64,000 nt of DNA. Origin: Atrichornis clamosus (lineage: Eukaryota > Chordata > Aves > Passeriformes > Menuridae). The notes under the pieces are model-generated. The model ran no database searches. It was not told the DNA's origin and worked only from the letters and a program-made list of their open reading frames with translations. The stretch spans positions 81,163 to 145,162 of the forward strand of contig WBMZ01009481.1 in the NCBI GenBank assembly GCA_013400975.1, in the 5' to 3' direction. Positions 47,906 through 60,858 of this stretch are shown in pieces (positions within the stretch are counted from its first letter, which is position 1; every line of letters starts with the position of its first letter). The position numbers and the translations under genes were made by a program.

Positions 47906-49354
47906 GCACCCTGTGCATCGCTGCTGTGAGAGGAACAGATTGGAGAGCAACCTCTGACCACATGAAAGGGGTAACCCCTGCGGTCTGGAGGATGACAATG
48001 ATATTGAAGGCAAAGGAAAAATCTGTGGTTTCCAGCAATGTTGTGGCTCCCTCTTTGCAGTACCTAGATTGTGTTTATTTTGTGGCCTCATCAAGAGCCC
48101 TTGAATCCAAACACAGTTTTGAGTGTATTGGAATACCTTGACCAGGATGTCTGGATTAACAGACAGGCTTGGACTTGAATTTAAGTAATTATAATAATTA
48201 TTTTATTAAGCAAGTATTAAAAAGAAAGACAAGGATCAAGCTCACAAATAATTACTGCTTTCTTAATTACAATCTTCTTATCTGCCTGTGAAAAAGTTTC
48301 TGATACTTTTAGTTCCTTTTGCTCTAATTGTGTGTGTTGTGGGGACTAAAGAGCTGGGGATGGAGCAGGGATACTGAAGGTGGGAAGTGCCTGTGCAGGA
48401 TTTGGACACTGTTTGATTCCTTGTGATGGGCAGCGTGTGGCAGCACAAGGATGGGTAACAGAGGTGAACTTTGTTGCCTTCTTAATGAGCCACTTACAAG
48501 TAACATTTCATTTTGCTGGTTCCTCTTGTAGAGTAACTTCAGTGCGCTCGTGACTTCTCTTTCCTTTCTCCAAGGAATCAGCATCAGGCAAGCACCTACC
48601 TGTGCTGAAAATCCTACATGTGGACACGGAATTCCACATAATCTGTTGGAGGAGGCTAATGCTGTTGCTTTTGCTGGGAGGAAGCACCTTGGCACAACAA
48701 CCCCCATGGCCCCTCTCCCAACCAGACAGGTCCTGGGTTTCTTTCTGCTGATAGTCCCACCAGGACCTTTGTTTCCTGATAAAACTGGATTCCACTGGAG
48801 AAACCTAAACACATTAGAGGCTCCATTACATCCTCTGCATCCTTCTTAAAACCTGTCCTGTGCTTCCTGAGCGTTAAACAGAGCAGATGCCTGCTGGGCT
48901 CCTCTGTGGCACAGCCACAAACGCTGCTGATAGCTGAGCAGCTGCCCTGATAACACAGTGACATTTCCAACGTGGCCCTATGAAAAACGGGAAAAAGGAC
49001 CTTGTCTTTAGTCAGATAACTGCGAGGTACGAGTGGGATGGTTTGTTTTTGTCAGGAGTGAAGATGCTGTTCTAAAGAATCAGTTTCTGGCTTCTTCATT
49101 CATGTGAAAATCTCAGCAGGCAGTGATTTATGGTCTGATATGGGAACGGTGCTGCTTAGTGCATGTGAAGCATGGGAGAGAGAAAAAAACCAGTTTATTT
49201 TCGGTTCCAGGTTTGAATGTTATAGGATGGAAAGCCAAATATGTGTTTCCTTTTTGAGATGGGCCTTTCACAGCACTACTGCCACGACAGAGAGCTCCAG
49301 CCCACCAGTGAATCCAAGAGTGAGTTTCCTTTGAAGAGGCATATTTGGGCATCT

Positions 49355-49966
49355 AGGAAGGAAAGGAAAGGAAAAAGGAAAGGAAAAAGGAAAGGAAAAA
49401 GGAAAGGAAAAAGGAAAGGAAAAAGGAAAGGAAAAAGGAAAGGAAAAAGGAAAGGAAAAAGGAAAGGAAAAAGGAAAGGAAAAAGGAAAGGAAAAAGGAA
49501 AGGAAAAAGGAAAGGAAAAAGGAAAGGAAAAAGGAAAGGAAAAAGGAAAGGAAAAAGGAAAGGAAAAAGGAAAGGAAAAAGGAAAGGAAAAAGGAAAGGA
49601 AAAAGGAAAGGAAAAAGGAAAGGAAAAAGGAAAGGAAAAAGGAAAGGAAAAAGGAAAGGAAAAAGGAAAGGAAAAAGGAAAGGAAAAAGGAAAGGAAAAA
49701 GGAAAGGAAAAAGGAAAGGAAAAAGGAAAGGAAAAAGGAAAGGAAAAAGGAAAGGAAAAAGGAAAGGAAAAAGGAAAGGAAAAAGGAAAGGAAAAAGGAA
49801 AGGAAAAAGGAAAGGAAAAAGGAAAGGAAAAAGGAAAGGAAAAAGGAAAGGAAAAAGGAAAGGAAAAAGGAAAGGAAAAAGGAAAGGAAAAAGGAAAGGA
49901 AAAAGGAAAGGAAAAAGGAAAGGAAAAAGGAAAGGAAAAAGGAAAGGAAAAAGGAAAGGAAAAAGG
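49355..49966. repeat. 12-bp minisatellite, unit GGAAAGGAAAAA, about 50 copies
   Basis: After a short GGAAA lead-in the unit repeats with no visible variant for about 600 bases, purine-only on the + strand. It ends at an N (49967), after which unique sequence resumes. The frame that translates it gives Lys-Gly-Lys-Arg repeats on + and Phe/Leu/Ser repeats on -; neither is a protein. Uniformity plus the N suggests that array length here is an assembly estimate. Confidence 0.95.
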
Positions 49967-49967
49967 N
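49967..49967. other. Ambiguous base at the end of the minisatellite
   Basis: A single N joins the repeat array to the unique sequence ATTCAAACTTTTGGG. It marks an unresolved junction or a closed gap of unknown size. Confidence 0.9.
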
Positions 49968-50059
49968 ATTCAAACTTTTGGGATGATTTAGGAAGTTTTT
50001 GTTGGGGCTGGGTGGGACGATCTGTGAGCCATAGTGCTTGAATGAGTAAGTGACCACAG

Positions 50060-51660
50060 CTGCCTCCAGTTCAGTTTTCCTTTTCTTTGCCTGTTCCGGG
50101 GCAGAACTTTGCCCTGTACATTTCGCAAAACAGTTTTAGGAAGAAACTTGGATGGGAAGCAGCAATAAATGGTTTTCCCCCTTTTTTTTGATCATTATGC
50201 TGCTGCCCAAGGAACAAGGAGTGAGGAGTGAGCAGAGGTCCTCGGGTTGCTCAGCCTCGTGTGTGCAGTGCTTTGATGGAGAGCGTTCTGTGCTGAAGGG
50301 AGGGGGACTCGTGGTTCAGGAGTTGTTCAGGGTGAAGGAATTTGGTTATTTCTCAAGTCACTGAAATAAAACCCGAGTTGCCCTGAGTCACTTGGTCATT
50401 TTTTGTTCCATTGTGAGGCTCCAGGCAGGAGCCGAGGGCGATGTGGGGAGTGCAGACACGGACACACAGCCCATGCCAGGGGCCAGGCAGGAGCCTGGAC
50501 ACCGTGTTCCTCCTGCATCCCTGTGCTTCTTCCTGGGATCTGTGGGGCTGGAAGCTGTCCAGGCACTTTACATATGCAAACACCTCCACCTGGGGCTGCT
50601 GCTCCCACCACAACGGGCACATTCTGTCAGCCAGTAACCTCCACCACAGAGGGTCACTTGGAATTTGTTTCCTGCATCTGGAAGCCCGGGATGTGGGCTA
50701 AGGAGGGAAGTCAGTGCCTTCCATCCTATGGGGTTTCCTGCCTTTTTCTTTTTTTTCTCTTTTTTTGTAATCTTTTTTTTTTTTCTCCAGGCCTTCAGTG
50801 CCGTCCTTCAAGCCAAAAAAATACATTTGTGTTCTCCACAAACTGTTGCCATAATTACAGCTCTGTGTGGCCACACAGGGATCCTTTGGAAACCAAATGT
50901 CCCATTTTCTAACCTCTGCTGCAGGGGTAGTGGCTGGCCACAGAAACTGTACAGTACATGTATTTATCTTTTTATGGAAATAGCCTTGATGTCCAGGAAC
51001 ACCAAAGCCGATTGCCTTTGGTCTGTAGTTTAAAAAAAAAATTTGTCCTAATTCCCTGTTGCTTGTGGTCTTTCTCATACTTGTTTTTTTACTCAGGGAG
51101 CTTCCCAGTCCAATAAACCAGCACTGGCTGCCCTGATGTGTTGCTAGTTGTGGGGATCCACATGTCCAGCGCTGGAAAACACATTCCAGCAGCAGGAATC
51201 TCCGAGTTTCTTCTCTGAAGCCTCATCTCTGGCAGGCAGTGCAGGTGCTGTGCTGTACCTGTGAGGAGCCTCGTCCTTACCTGCTCTTACAGATCAGCCA
51301 GGCTCTGACACTCTGAAAGGGGACATTTAATGAAAAAAAATAAGGGGTTGCAGGGGTTTTGTCACTTGTTGTCCTGAGCTGGTGGCCCAAAATGATGTTC
51401 TGATGAGCCCAAGCTATAATCTGGGTGACTTTTAAAACTCGTAACTGGTTGGCCAGGTTGAAGCCTGGCTCATTACATTCTGCACACTCAAGTGCAGCCA
51501 TCAAATAGAAATACTGCTTTAACATCTGCCCTCCCCACTTCTGCTTTGGGCTGTTGGACACTTGCTGTGGCTCCTCTCTGAAGCTAGGCACGTTTTAGTG
51601 CTTCACAGATTCCTCACACATTCAGAAACCAGGATGGAGGTGGGACACAGCAAACACAGG
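50060..51660. other. Intronic stretch with nothing recognisable
   Basis: Unique sequence with T-rich runs around 50740-50785. No repeat family or exon was seen. Confidence 0.45.
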
Positions 51661-51672
51661 GCCAGGACTCCA

Positions 51673-51723
51673 CTGATCCTTGGGGGTCCTTCCCATCTCA
51701 GGGGATCCTACGACTCTGTGAAA
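51673..51723 (+). mobile_element. Short CR1 3'-terminal relic
   Basis: CTGATCCTTGGGGGTCCTTC, CCATCTCAGGGGATCC and TACGACTCTGTGAAA match the last 50 bases of CR1 in sense orientation. Extremely 5'-truncated. Confidence 0.65.
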
Positions 51724-51989
51724 TGTGAAATGGTTCATTCTGGCCAGAGCCGCAGGAATTTTGTTTTCTTTTATTTCTCCCCTGGTTGTTTGTTTTTTGC
51801 CCCGACAGCTCTGTTCTGGTGGAGGGGACAGTTGCGCTGCTGCGAGATAAGCCAGGCTTCAAAGTCTGAATTGATGTGTGTGCAATTCTGAGCTTAGCAG
51901 GGTCAAAGGTGTGTGCATCTGAGGAGGACTGACAGCCTTATTGTTAAGCTTAGGTCTAAGGAGCTTGAAACTCAATTTCTAAATGCCAG

Positions 51990-52060
51990 AGACTGGGTGA
52001 TTTGGGCACGTCACTTAACTTCTCACCTCAGTCTTGTCTGTAAAATTGGGATAGAAATCC
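51990..52060 (+). mobile_element. MIR-like SINE core relic
   Basis: CTGGGTGATTTGGGCACGTC, ACTTAACTTCTCACCTCAGT and CTTGTCTGTAAAATTGGGAT follow the MIR core (ACCTTGGGCAAGTCACTTAA then CTGTAAAATGGGGATA) almost base for base in places. Ends are eroded. Confidence 0.75.
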
Positions 52061-53159
52061 GTCTCTTTTTCTGTGCTCACTGTTTATCTCTTGCACTCAC
52101 TTATTTTGCAAGGTCTTTCAGGCAGACTCATCTTCCTATTTCATGTATCAGCTGGGCTTTTTGTCCTGGTGCTCCGGATAAAAATTGGTGGGAAACTTGG
52201 TCAGGCATCCTGTCTCACTGGGAAGTTCAGCCACGAGGTTTTTCTGCCACCGAGCTTCCCCAGGACTTGGAGATATCAGATGTGGGCAGTAATGGAGAAA
52301 ATCTGAGGGTCTCAAACTTCAGGTCAATGGCTTTTCAGCACTGATTTTCTTTTCCCCATGGAGATGGTGGGATTGGTTGCTGAGATTCTCTAGGTTGACC
52401 TGATGGAAGAGCAGCACATTAAGAGAATTATCATTTTTCTCCTGCTAATTTCTGACATTTCCCAAAACATGTGTTGCCTAGTGAGACTGGACCTGGGTTT
52501 GAGCCAAATTTGCTTTTTGGAGCAGAGTGAGACAAACTGTGCTGTGCTTTGGAGAACCAGCAGCAGTGGAAGGTGCTCCTGGCTTGTCCAGCCACAAAAG
52601 GCATTTCCTCAAGGAAATGATCAGATGAAGGTCACCCTGTGGCACCGTGGCCACGGCACATTAACAAAAGCCTTGTTTGTGAAGCAGCTGCTGATTATCA
52701 TTGGGGAGCAAATGTCTGTGAATTTTATAGCTCCTGTTATCTGAAACTAATAAAAACACAATGCAGTGACGAGCCGAAGGTCATCTCATCTCTGTTGAGG
52801 TGGGTGGTGCTCAACAAAGCTCCAGGTTCTGCACAGATTTTGTATAATGCAGTCTGTAAACAAAAGTTTTGGAATGAGGGATGCAAATCAAGGGCGTATC
52901 CTGTCCTTCCACACTCGAAAGTTTTCATTTTCTATTTTCCCCTATTGCTTCCCAAATTCTGTGCTCCAGGAGATAACAGAAAATGGGATATTTCCAGCTG
53001 GATCTGGTGCCATTCCAGTTCACCAGGCACTGGAGTGGTCGTGAGCCACTTCTGGAAGATCAGGTTTAATGGAAAATCTATGGAAACAATCCAAAGGCTC
53101 ACCCACCTCTCAGGGAAACCGCGGTGCCAAGTGCGACGTAAAGAGACAGCAATAAATCA

Positions 53160-53265
53160 CCCTGCTCTGCACCTCAAATAGATAATCAATTTAATTGAAA
53201 GCATCAATAATCATAGTTTGACATTTATTACCCTGTGGATGTTTTATCTTTTAGGCAGGGGACAG
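53160..53265. promoter_or_regulatory. Weak enhancer-like block (candidate)
   Basis: AGATAATCAATTTAATTGAA and GCATCAATAATCATAGTTTG give clustered TALE/homeodomain-like cores in unique sequence. Little else supports it. Confidence 0.22.
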
Positions 53266-53269
53266 CGGG

Positions 53270-56200
53270 GCAATGATGGATGCCAGGTCTGCCACGGAAC
53301 ACAATTATGTGGTGCGAGGAAAAGGGGTTTATATTCTGCAAAAAAAAAAGAAAAGCAGTCAAATTCATATTCAACCAGACTGCAGGAAATTCGTGAGAAA
53401 TAAATGCATGTAACTCACATGCCTGTTACCTAAATTCTGGTGTTATGGCTCATGAGATAATGTTGCAAATGCTGCTTGGTGAGGTCTTTTTAAGTGATAC
53501 AGGATGGAAAATGTACAGGGCCAGATGTCCCTCTACAGAATACGCAGAATATTTTTTTTCACAGGTGCACAAGCAAAAACCAAAAGTAAGGCTGGATCGT
53601 TCCTCCTTTGGCAGTATTTTATGGTTTGAGCTCACCTGGCCAGTTCATTGTGCATCCTCAGAGGTGGAAAATAGTGTAGAAGTTACACAGGTTGTCTGGA
53701 CAGAGGCTCTGAGAGCAAAAGAGGGGTGGAAATATTCCTTTTCACCTGCAGAAATGTTTCCATACCTGCAGGACGACGGTCCAGTGCAATGCCTGGATCA
53801 AACAAGGCAGTGGGCAGGGCTGACATGTCCTGGAAGGCTTCCAGGAATGTGAAAACCCCAAACTTCTGAAATGGAGAGTTATAGAGTGAGTTCTTAGAAA
53901 AAAGAATTGTCTGTATTTGTTTGAATCACGTGTTTATTATGCATCAGTCAAAGCAGGTATTTCACTTTTTTTTGTTGTTGTTTTGAGGGCTGTTGTTTAA
54001 ATAGCTCTGACTTTCAGAGGAGTGAATTAAACCCTTACTATTTCACCAGCCACTAGATTCTGCACACGCTGTAAAGTTCTCTTTACACTTTCCCAATCCC
54101 AAGAGGTCCAGAGTGTTGAGGAAGACAAGAACCAAGTTTATGAGAATGTTCAAGTGCTGTTATGTTATTCCCACAAAGCAACAGCTTCCTTGATGGCATA
54201 TTGAGATTATTTGGCGAGTCAGGATCTCTTAACTCTGCTCACATCAGTGATTATTTACTTTGAGCTGGCAGTTACAAAAATGCTTTACTTCATTAAACCC
54301 TCTTCAGTGGCTTAAATACATTTTGTTTCCAGCAGCTGGGTACATTATGGACATTTCTTTGTCTATGATCTATTGGTGGTAGTTCTGAAGATGTAAACAT
54401 TTGTGCTATTTGGCAAGATGGTTGTGGAGCCATCTTATAACCTCAATGTTCCTCTTGGCACGGGATTAAAAACTCCTTGTAATCAATGCTCGGGGCTGGA
54501 TCTCCCAAGATTTTGCCTCAGAACTTACTTGGAGTGTTGAGTAACAATACAGGCTGTGTGTGCTCTTCAAAACCTTTAATGAAAAAAAAAAAAGTCCTTT
54601 TGCTTTTTCTTCTGGTGCTGTTCTGAAAAAGCTCCAAATGTAGAACCCAGTTTAATTCTGGTAGCAAATAACTGGAGTTACTATGGATAATATATGGAAT
54701 TTTTAAAAAATCTCTTGACCATTTTGGCAGACTTCTGGAAAATCTGCAGAGATTCCAGAATTGCCTTGTCCAGGGCCAGAATTTATCTATATCCAGTGGA
54801 GTGTGATACAGAGGAGTGTTGAGCTGCACCTGGGAACAGCTGAGGAAGATTCATCCACGGTTGGTGTTTCTCTGATGCAGTTTTGGAATAGGAAAGTGGC
54901 AGGTTTGAGTTTCTGAGGTGGATGTCTCCCACCCTGTGGTGCAGAACCTCATCTGGCTGGAATACACTGCCTGGAACTGGATGGAAGAGATGCCCATGGC
55001 ATCTGCAGGGATCATAATCAGCTAAAATCTTCACATTCCCTCGTCTCAGAAGTTCTCAAGAGGCTCAGAGCATCCTTCCACTTCTAATCAGGAGGGTCCA
55101 GTCACCAAGAAAACCTAAGAAAAGAAAGCAAAACTTTATTTCCATTTGGACTCCCTGAATTCCTGTCTCAAGAAAATGCCTTGAAATTGCCACCCACTCT
55201 CTGTCTGTCTGATTAAATAAAATATTGACCTTTTCCAAACACAATATTATCATTCCAAGCATAATATTATCCAGTTCTGTCTGAGATTGTTTCTACAGCT
55301 CTTAAAAGGGAGCTCACCTGGCAGCCCTATCAATTCAGATAAAACAGCTCTGTGTGCCTTTTAAATAAAAAGCTGATTGTGCCAATGTCTGAAGCTGGGC
55401 CACGGAATAATTCCCTATTAACTTTTCTTTCTTGAGAGTATCATTTGCTTAATATCACTTCCGAATAAAGGAAGACAAAGTGCCCTTTTCTGTCCCTCTC
55501 CTGTTCCCTTTGCTTGCACAGAGTGTTACTACAGGGAGTCCCTCTCCAAGTCAACTTTCCACCTCAGAGTAAGTCCTAACTCCACCTTGGAGCAGCGGTG
55601 TGGCTTCAGGACAAGGGGCAGAGAGTGGCATTTACACCAGCAGAAGTTGTTCCTCGTGGAACACCCCAGTGCAGAGAATTCCCCTCCTGTTCAGAGCCCA
55701 TCCCAGGCACTTCAGATCTCCAGTTTACTGCTTTTTTTGCTAAATTAAATGAGAGTTAAGTGATGTGAAGTTCCTTCAAGGCCCCTGTGACAGGCTCCCG
55801 TTGGTGGCTGCACTGGTCACCGCCTTCTTTTCCTCTCAGAAAGCTCTCCTTGTGAAGAAGCACTGAATATCTGCATCCTTCCCCAAAACAAACGGCACTC
55901 GAGCATCTCCAAGGCAGCCTTATGTTTCCTTTCCAGTTCTCGGCTTTAATGGGCCATTTTTCTTCCTGCATCACCCTGACTGATGATGACCTTGTCATGT
56001 TAAAGTGACAGGTGGGTTATCCTGCTGATGGGTATCACACTGACGTTTCCCATCCTTTCTGTCCGAGTGCCAGGCAGGGATGCATTCCCAGACAGCCCGG
56101 CCTCCCCCTGGACAGAACCAGCCCTCAGCAAGGCCGTTCCGTTCCTTCCCCTCCCAGCACAAGCAGAGGAACCAAGCTGCTAAATGAGACAGTGCACTTC

Positions 56201-57400
56201 CCACTTCAGACTCTGGAAATCGCTGGGAATGTTGCACGTTGGCTTTGTTTTCCTTCAAGTGTGATTAATGACCCAAACCCGGCTGTCACAGCGCAGCTAT
56301 TTCGCTCTGGCCGGGGTTGCACCAGCGGCTGTTGCTGGGATGGAACTGGGGATCAGCTCCAGGCAGAGCTGCACTTCACTGAGCTGGGGGTTGGCAAATT
56401 CCGAGTGTAAATTTAGGGAATTGCGGGTTGGCTTTTGTGTTTGATCTGACGTGCTCACACGTGGGGCACTGGAACGCTCTGGGTGAGCTCGCTGAGGTTG
56501 TTGTGGTGCCGGGGCAGAGGGAAGACTTGGGTTTGAACCCCTTATTGACTCTTTAGATGTGGTAAAACCACTCATAACTCTTATCAGCCTTTTTAGGCTG
56601 TGAGGAAGAGAATGAAATGAGGTCATTTTTCTCTGTTCTTTCTCAAATTTTAGTTGCCCAATGGTTACATTTAAGTAGGGATGGAGGCTGTCGTTCAGCA
56701 CGGGTGGTGGGAGAAGCCAAAGCCAGCTGCTCTGTGTCTTGAGACCTGAAGAAGAAAATATTTTACCTTGCTACATCTATTCCTCGTCCTTCTCCTTGGC
56801 ACCTGTCTGCACGGAGGGAGGGAAGTGCTGAGGCCTTCCCCCTTCCCACGATGCTGGTGCCAGTCAGTGCATCAGTGGCAAGACCTTGTCTGTGACGAAG
56901 GGGATTTTGTCAGAAAAGGAAAGAGTATTGATGCTGCCATAAAGGGTTGAAGGTACTGAACCTCCGCCACCCCAGGGAGGAGGGCAGGGAGTTTCTGAAA
57001 AGGACATTCCAACGCAACTGGAGCTGAGTGTCACCACAGAGGCACCGGGAACGAGACCCTGGATGATCTTGGATTTTTTTCCAATCGCAATGGCTCTGTG
57101 ATGAGCAGCCCATGAACCTCACGCAAAGGGAGGCACTGATGACTGGGGGTCAAATCATGGACGATTCCAGGGAACAGATGGTGCCTTTGCTGAATCCATC
57201 CCCGCACTCCTTCCCTGTGAGGGTGTTTGCTGAGACACCCCGCGCACACCAGGCACCGAGGTCCGAGCGCACCGTGCTGCCTTTCTATGGATTTATCTGT
57301 CACTGCGTGTCCTGGGTGGAAAGGCTGCAATTTCACTGAGCTATGAGCTCTTCAGCTGGAGCCCAGAGGTCCCCATCTGTCAGAGCCAGCGTGGCAGCAC
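53270..57400. other. Intronic stretch with nothing firmly recognised
   Basis: Unique sequence without a CR1 or SINE relic that I can identify. Several moderate open frames overlap on both strands and look like chance. Confidence 0.45.
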
Positions 57401-57844
57401 TGCCATCACGAGATGATGCACAGCCCCTCTTTATTTACTTATGATTATTACTGATCATCTTAACAAACAGGGTATCAATAGATGAAGTACAGAGGAAGTT
57501 CGTTTATATTATTCTGTCAATATCAAGGTCATTTTTATAACTGAAAAGGGTCGGGAAAAAAGATGGATGGATCATGGAGGAATTTAACCATCCAATCCAT
57601 TTACATCCCCACAAACAGCCGAGCTTTATCTGTTAACCAAAACATTGCACTTCACTCCTCAAGATGATTTTTTGCTGGGATAATAAATTGCTCTGGCTAC
57701 ATTAAGTGATTGTGCAATGTGGCTCCGTGGCAGACAGGATTTAGAGCTGATGACCTTAAACTTCCATTTTCCTGCTGTTTTCTCTGTGGTTACAGTGAAG
57801 ATGTGGCTGGTTTGCAGATCAAAAGCAACTTGTGAGGATCTTGT

Positions 57845-57912
57845 GTTTTATTTAGCATAACAACCTGCTAGGCAAGGTTGTAGATGAACAAACTGAGTAA
57901 ATCAGACACAAT
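57845..57912 (-). mobile_element. Possible MIR-like SINE relic, antisense
   Basis: + strand TTTAGCATAACAACCTGCTA, GGCAAGGTTGTAGATGAACA and AACTGAGTAAATCAGACAC resemble the reversed MIR segment (CTCACAACAACC ... TTACAGATGAGGAAACTGAG). Shorter and weaker than the other two. Confidence 0.5.
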
Positions 57913-58312
57913 TTAATACTTTAAATTTCTGTTTTAATCCCAAGACTGCACACACTGCTTAGTGCTAGACATAGACAGTAGTGTCTCTTCCATCTGTCCA
58001 GAATTCAGTTTTATAATGGAATTTCTCTATAGGCAGAAAGGAAGTTGGAGATAATATTTGTAAGAGAATTAAAAAAAAAAACCCATAGTTAATGTAAGCT
58101 TTTTTTGTTTTTTTCTCATGTATACTGTTACATATTTCTTTTCTGGGAGGTGTTTCACAAAGTGAGCAAAATGCCAGACCGAGAGGTTTGTGTTATTAAC
58201 TGGGACTTGCTCTGCTGTCAGGGATCCCTGTCTGTTGCCAAAGGGGGTGCAGCGGGTGTGTGTTTACTGCGGAAAAGTTTCATCTCCACTCCTGGGTCCC
58301 TAAAATTCTCAT

Positions 58313-58458
58313 TCTGGGATCACAGGACGGTTTGGGTTGGGAGGAACATTAAAACTCATCTCATTCCACGCCCACCATGTGCAGGGACACCTTCCACTAG
58401 CCCAGGGAGCTCAGAGCTCCATCCAAGCTGGCCTTGGACACTTCCAGGGATGAGGCAA
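58313..58458 (-). mobile_element. CR1 LINE 3' fragment
   Basis: + strand reads TTCTGGGATCACAGGACGGT, TTGGGTTGGGAGGAACATTA, GTGCAGGGACACCTTCCACT and CTTGGACACTTCCAGGGATG. 5'-truncated after about 145 bases. Confidence 0.92.
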
Positions 58459-59967
58459 TTCTGATTATTGGCAAAGCCTATTTTTTTCTCATGGTGGTAG
58501 TGAAGAGATGCCATACCTTGCTAAAGGTGATGTTGGATTGCTGGGATGGAGAAAAAGAACAGCCAGAGGTTCCCTGTGGAGCCATTGGGAAGGGAAATCC
58601 ATCCCTAGCTTGGATCCCTGGGACACCCAGACTGAATGAACTGCATTTATTTTTAGCAAAACTGCCAAACTATCAAGTGAGTTTCTCATGCTCATTAACA
58701 CTGGACTTTAAGAACCTGATAAGAATGCAATATAAAATCAAAGAGCCCCTAAAGACTGCGAGATTATGTTTAATACTCTCCTATCACCAGGCCCTGAGTG
58801 CTTGGCAGGAGAAACGGTGACATTTCCTAATCAGTCCCCTCTCATATTTGTCTTGGCTGAAAGTCTCAAGTCCTCAGCTCATTGAAGTCACTGCAACTTC
58901 TCTCCATTAGATCCTGTTTGACTTCCTGGTGGTTGCAGTTAACTCGATCCCAATGTCATGGAGGAGTTATGTCTTTAAAAATTAGTGATTAAAGTTGTGA
59001 TACCATGTGTGTGTAAATCACGGGTTTATTTTCTTTCTTGAAGCCTTTGTTCTCAAACATTCATTTCTCTTAACATTATCTACCCCTGACATTTCCCTGC
59101 GCCTTTCTGGAAGTTTGTTCTGTGGGTGCAAACACCCGATTTCATACTAAAGGATGATTTGGGATGTTCCTTTCTTTTGAACCTCATTTGGAATAACCTG
59201 TCCTGAGTCACCTCTGCAAGCTGCATTTTGAAATTTGGCCAACAGGAAAGATTCCTCTCTGAAGCCATACAGGACATGAGCAAGTGCAGAGGTGTTCCCT
59301 GCAGCAAATTTTCAGAAATTTTGGGCCACGGATCCCTGCTAATTTTGCACATTTTTCCTGTGGCACCGTTCCAGTTTTTTGCCCAGACTTCCAGCTGAAA
59401 AATAAATGGTTATAAAATGGTTTGTGGAGTGCCACGGCTTTGCAGGCTGTTCCTGGTCCACAAACCACAGTTTGGCTGCTCCACAGTGTTCCCAATTGTG
59501 CTGGGGTTGCCCTTAGCAGTGAATGGTTGGTTTTTTCCTTTATACTCTTTTCAGCCCGTGGTTTGTTTCATGCCAGTCAGAGCTGTTCTGTTCATCCTCC
59601 TTCCCTCACCAGCAAGGAAAGGAAATTCTTCCTCTCAGAGAAGAGCTTTCCTCCCTTCCCTCTTAATTCCAGGCACATTCACTTCAAATTCCCAAGGCAG
59701 GATATTGAAAATTCCCTCGGGTTAATACAGCTCACAAACTTACTTACTATAGAAAATATATAAGATTTTGGTAGAATTGGTAAAATAGAAGATTTTGGTA
59801 AATTGCTGGCCAGAAAATGCTCTAAAATCCCTGTATTCTAACGAAATGGCTAATAGGCCGATTTTTAAAGTGCTGAAATGGTTTTCTGTGGGTTCCTTCT
59901 CTGTCTGGCTTTCCTGTGGATGCACATCCTTGCTGTGATGTGGCTGAGTGGGGACAAGGGTCGGGAG

Positions 59968-60228
59968 GGACAGGACAAGGGAGAACGGCTTCACACTGAC
60001 ACAGATTAGGGCTAGATGGGATATTGGGAAGAAATTCTTCCCTGGGGGGGTGGGGAGGCCCTGGCACAGGTTGCCCAGAGAAGCTGTGGCTGCCCCATCC
60101 CTGGAAGTGTCCAAGGCCAGGTTGGAGCACCCGGGGATAGTGGAAGGTGTCCCTGCCCATGGCAGAGGGTGGGACTGGATGGGATTTAATGTCCCTCCCA
60201 ACCCAAACCAGTCTGGGATTGTGTGATA
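59968..60228 (+). mobile_element. CR1 LINE 3'-end fragment
   Basis: GGACAGGACAAGGGAGAACG, TGGGATATTGGGAAGAAATT, GGCACAGGTTGCCCAGAGAA, GCTGCCCCATCCCTGGAAGT and CCCAACCCAAACCAGTCTGG in sense orientation. Same subfamily as the 21.5-kb copy, missing about 20 bases in the middle relative to it. Confidence 0.95.
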
Positions 60229-60763
60229 ATAGATTTAAAGTTATAAATAACCTCTTCCCTGTGGAATACCTTGGGTTTTGGTGCTCTGTGCCTGGGCTGG
60301 GTCCCACAGGGTGCTTTGTGCTCCTGGCCTCTGGCCAGAAAAGCACTTACACATACAGACATTTCTGCTTCTATTAATTTCACTGATACTTCTTGCTTAA
60401 ATACCTGACAGGGCCGGGGCCAGCCCGCTCAGGAGTTGGCAGGATAAAACTTTTAAGGGAATAATTAATGGAAATGATGAAGAACAAGATTTGTAGCTTA
60501 ATAACAGTGTTTTCTTCGGAGCTGGAGTGGAATAGAGGTGCAGGCAGCAGGTGAACCTGGGAGCACTCGGGCTGCTCTGTGTGCTGGACACCAGAGGCAC
60601 CTCTGTGAAGAAACCCAGGGGTGCCCAAATGGTTTCACCTGCTCAGAGACCACGTCCTGCAGGTGGTGGGAGCTGGCCAGCGCTGGAATGCACACGGTCA
60701 GGTTGTAGGATTGCTGTGCTGCTCTGAATGCTGTGTGTGAGTGCCAGAGCTCCAGGCACAGGG

Positions 60764-60858
60764 TGGGATTGTTGGGGTGTCCTGGGCAGGGCCAGGAGCT
60801 GGACTTGGCCGATCCTTGTGGGTCCTTTACACCTCAGGATATGCCATGATTTTATGAC
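60764..60858 (+). mobile_element. Short CR1 3'-end fragment (TTGGGGTGTCCTGGGCAGGG type)
   Basis: GGGATTGTTGGGGTGTCCTG, GGCAGGGCCAGGAGCTGGAC, CGATCCTTGTGGGTCC and CCATGATTTTATGA fit the terminal 95 bases of a common CR1 subtype, in sense orientation and 540 bases after the previous copy. Confidence 0.88.

Noticed and set aside
49355..49966. Array considered as a CRISPR-like repeat
   Set aside because: There are no spacers; it is a pure 12-bp tandem repeat in a vertebrate intron.
49241..50041. Long open frame of Lys-Gly-Lys-Arg repeats, with a Phe/Leu/Ser frame on the other strand
   Set aside because: Both are translations of the 12-bp minisatellite; a period divisible by three keeps frames open on both strands.
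55975..56020. CCTGCATCACCCTGAC considered as part of the next short PRDM16 exon
   Set aside because: The surrounding bases do not give the expected Val/Glu-rich peptide, and no acceptor-donor pair with the right spacing is present.
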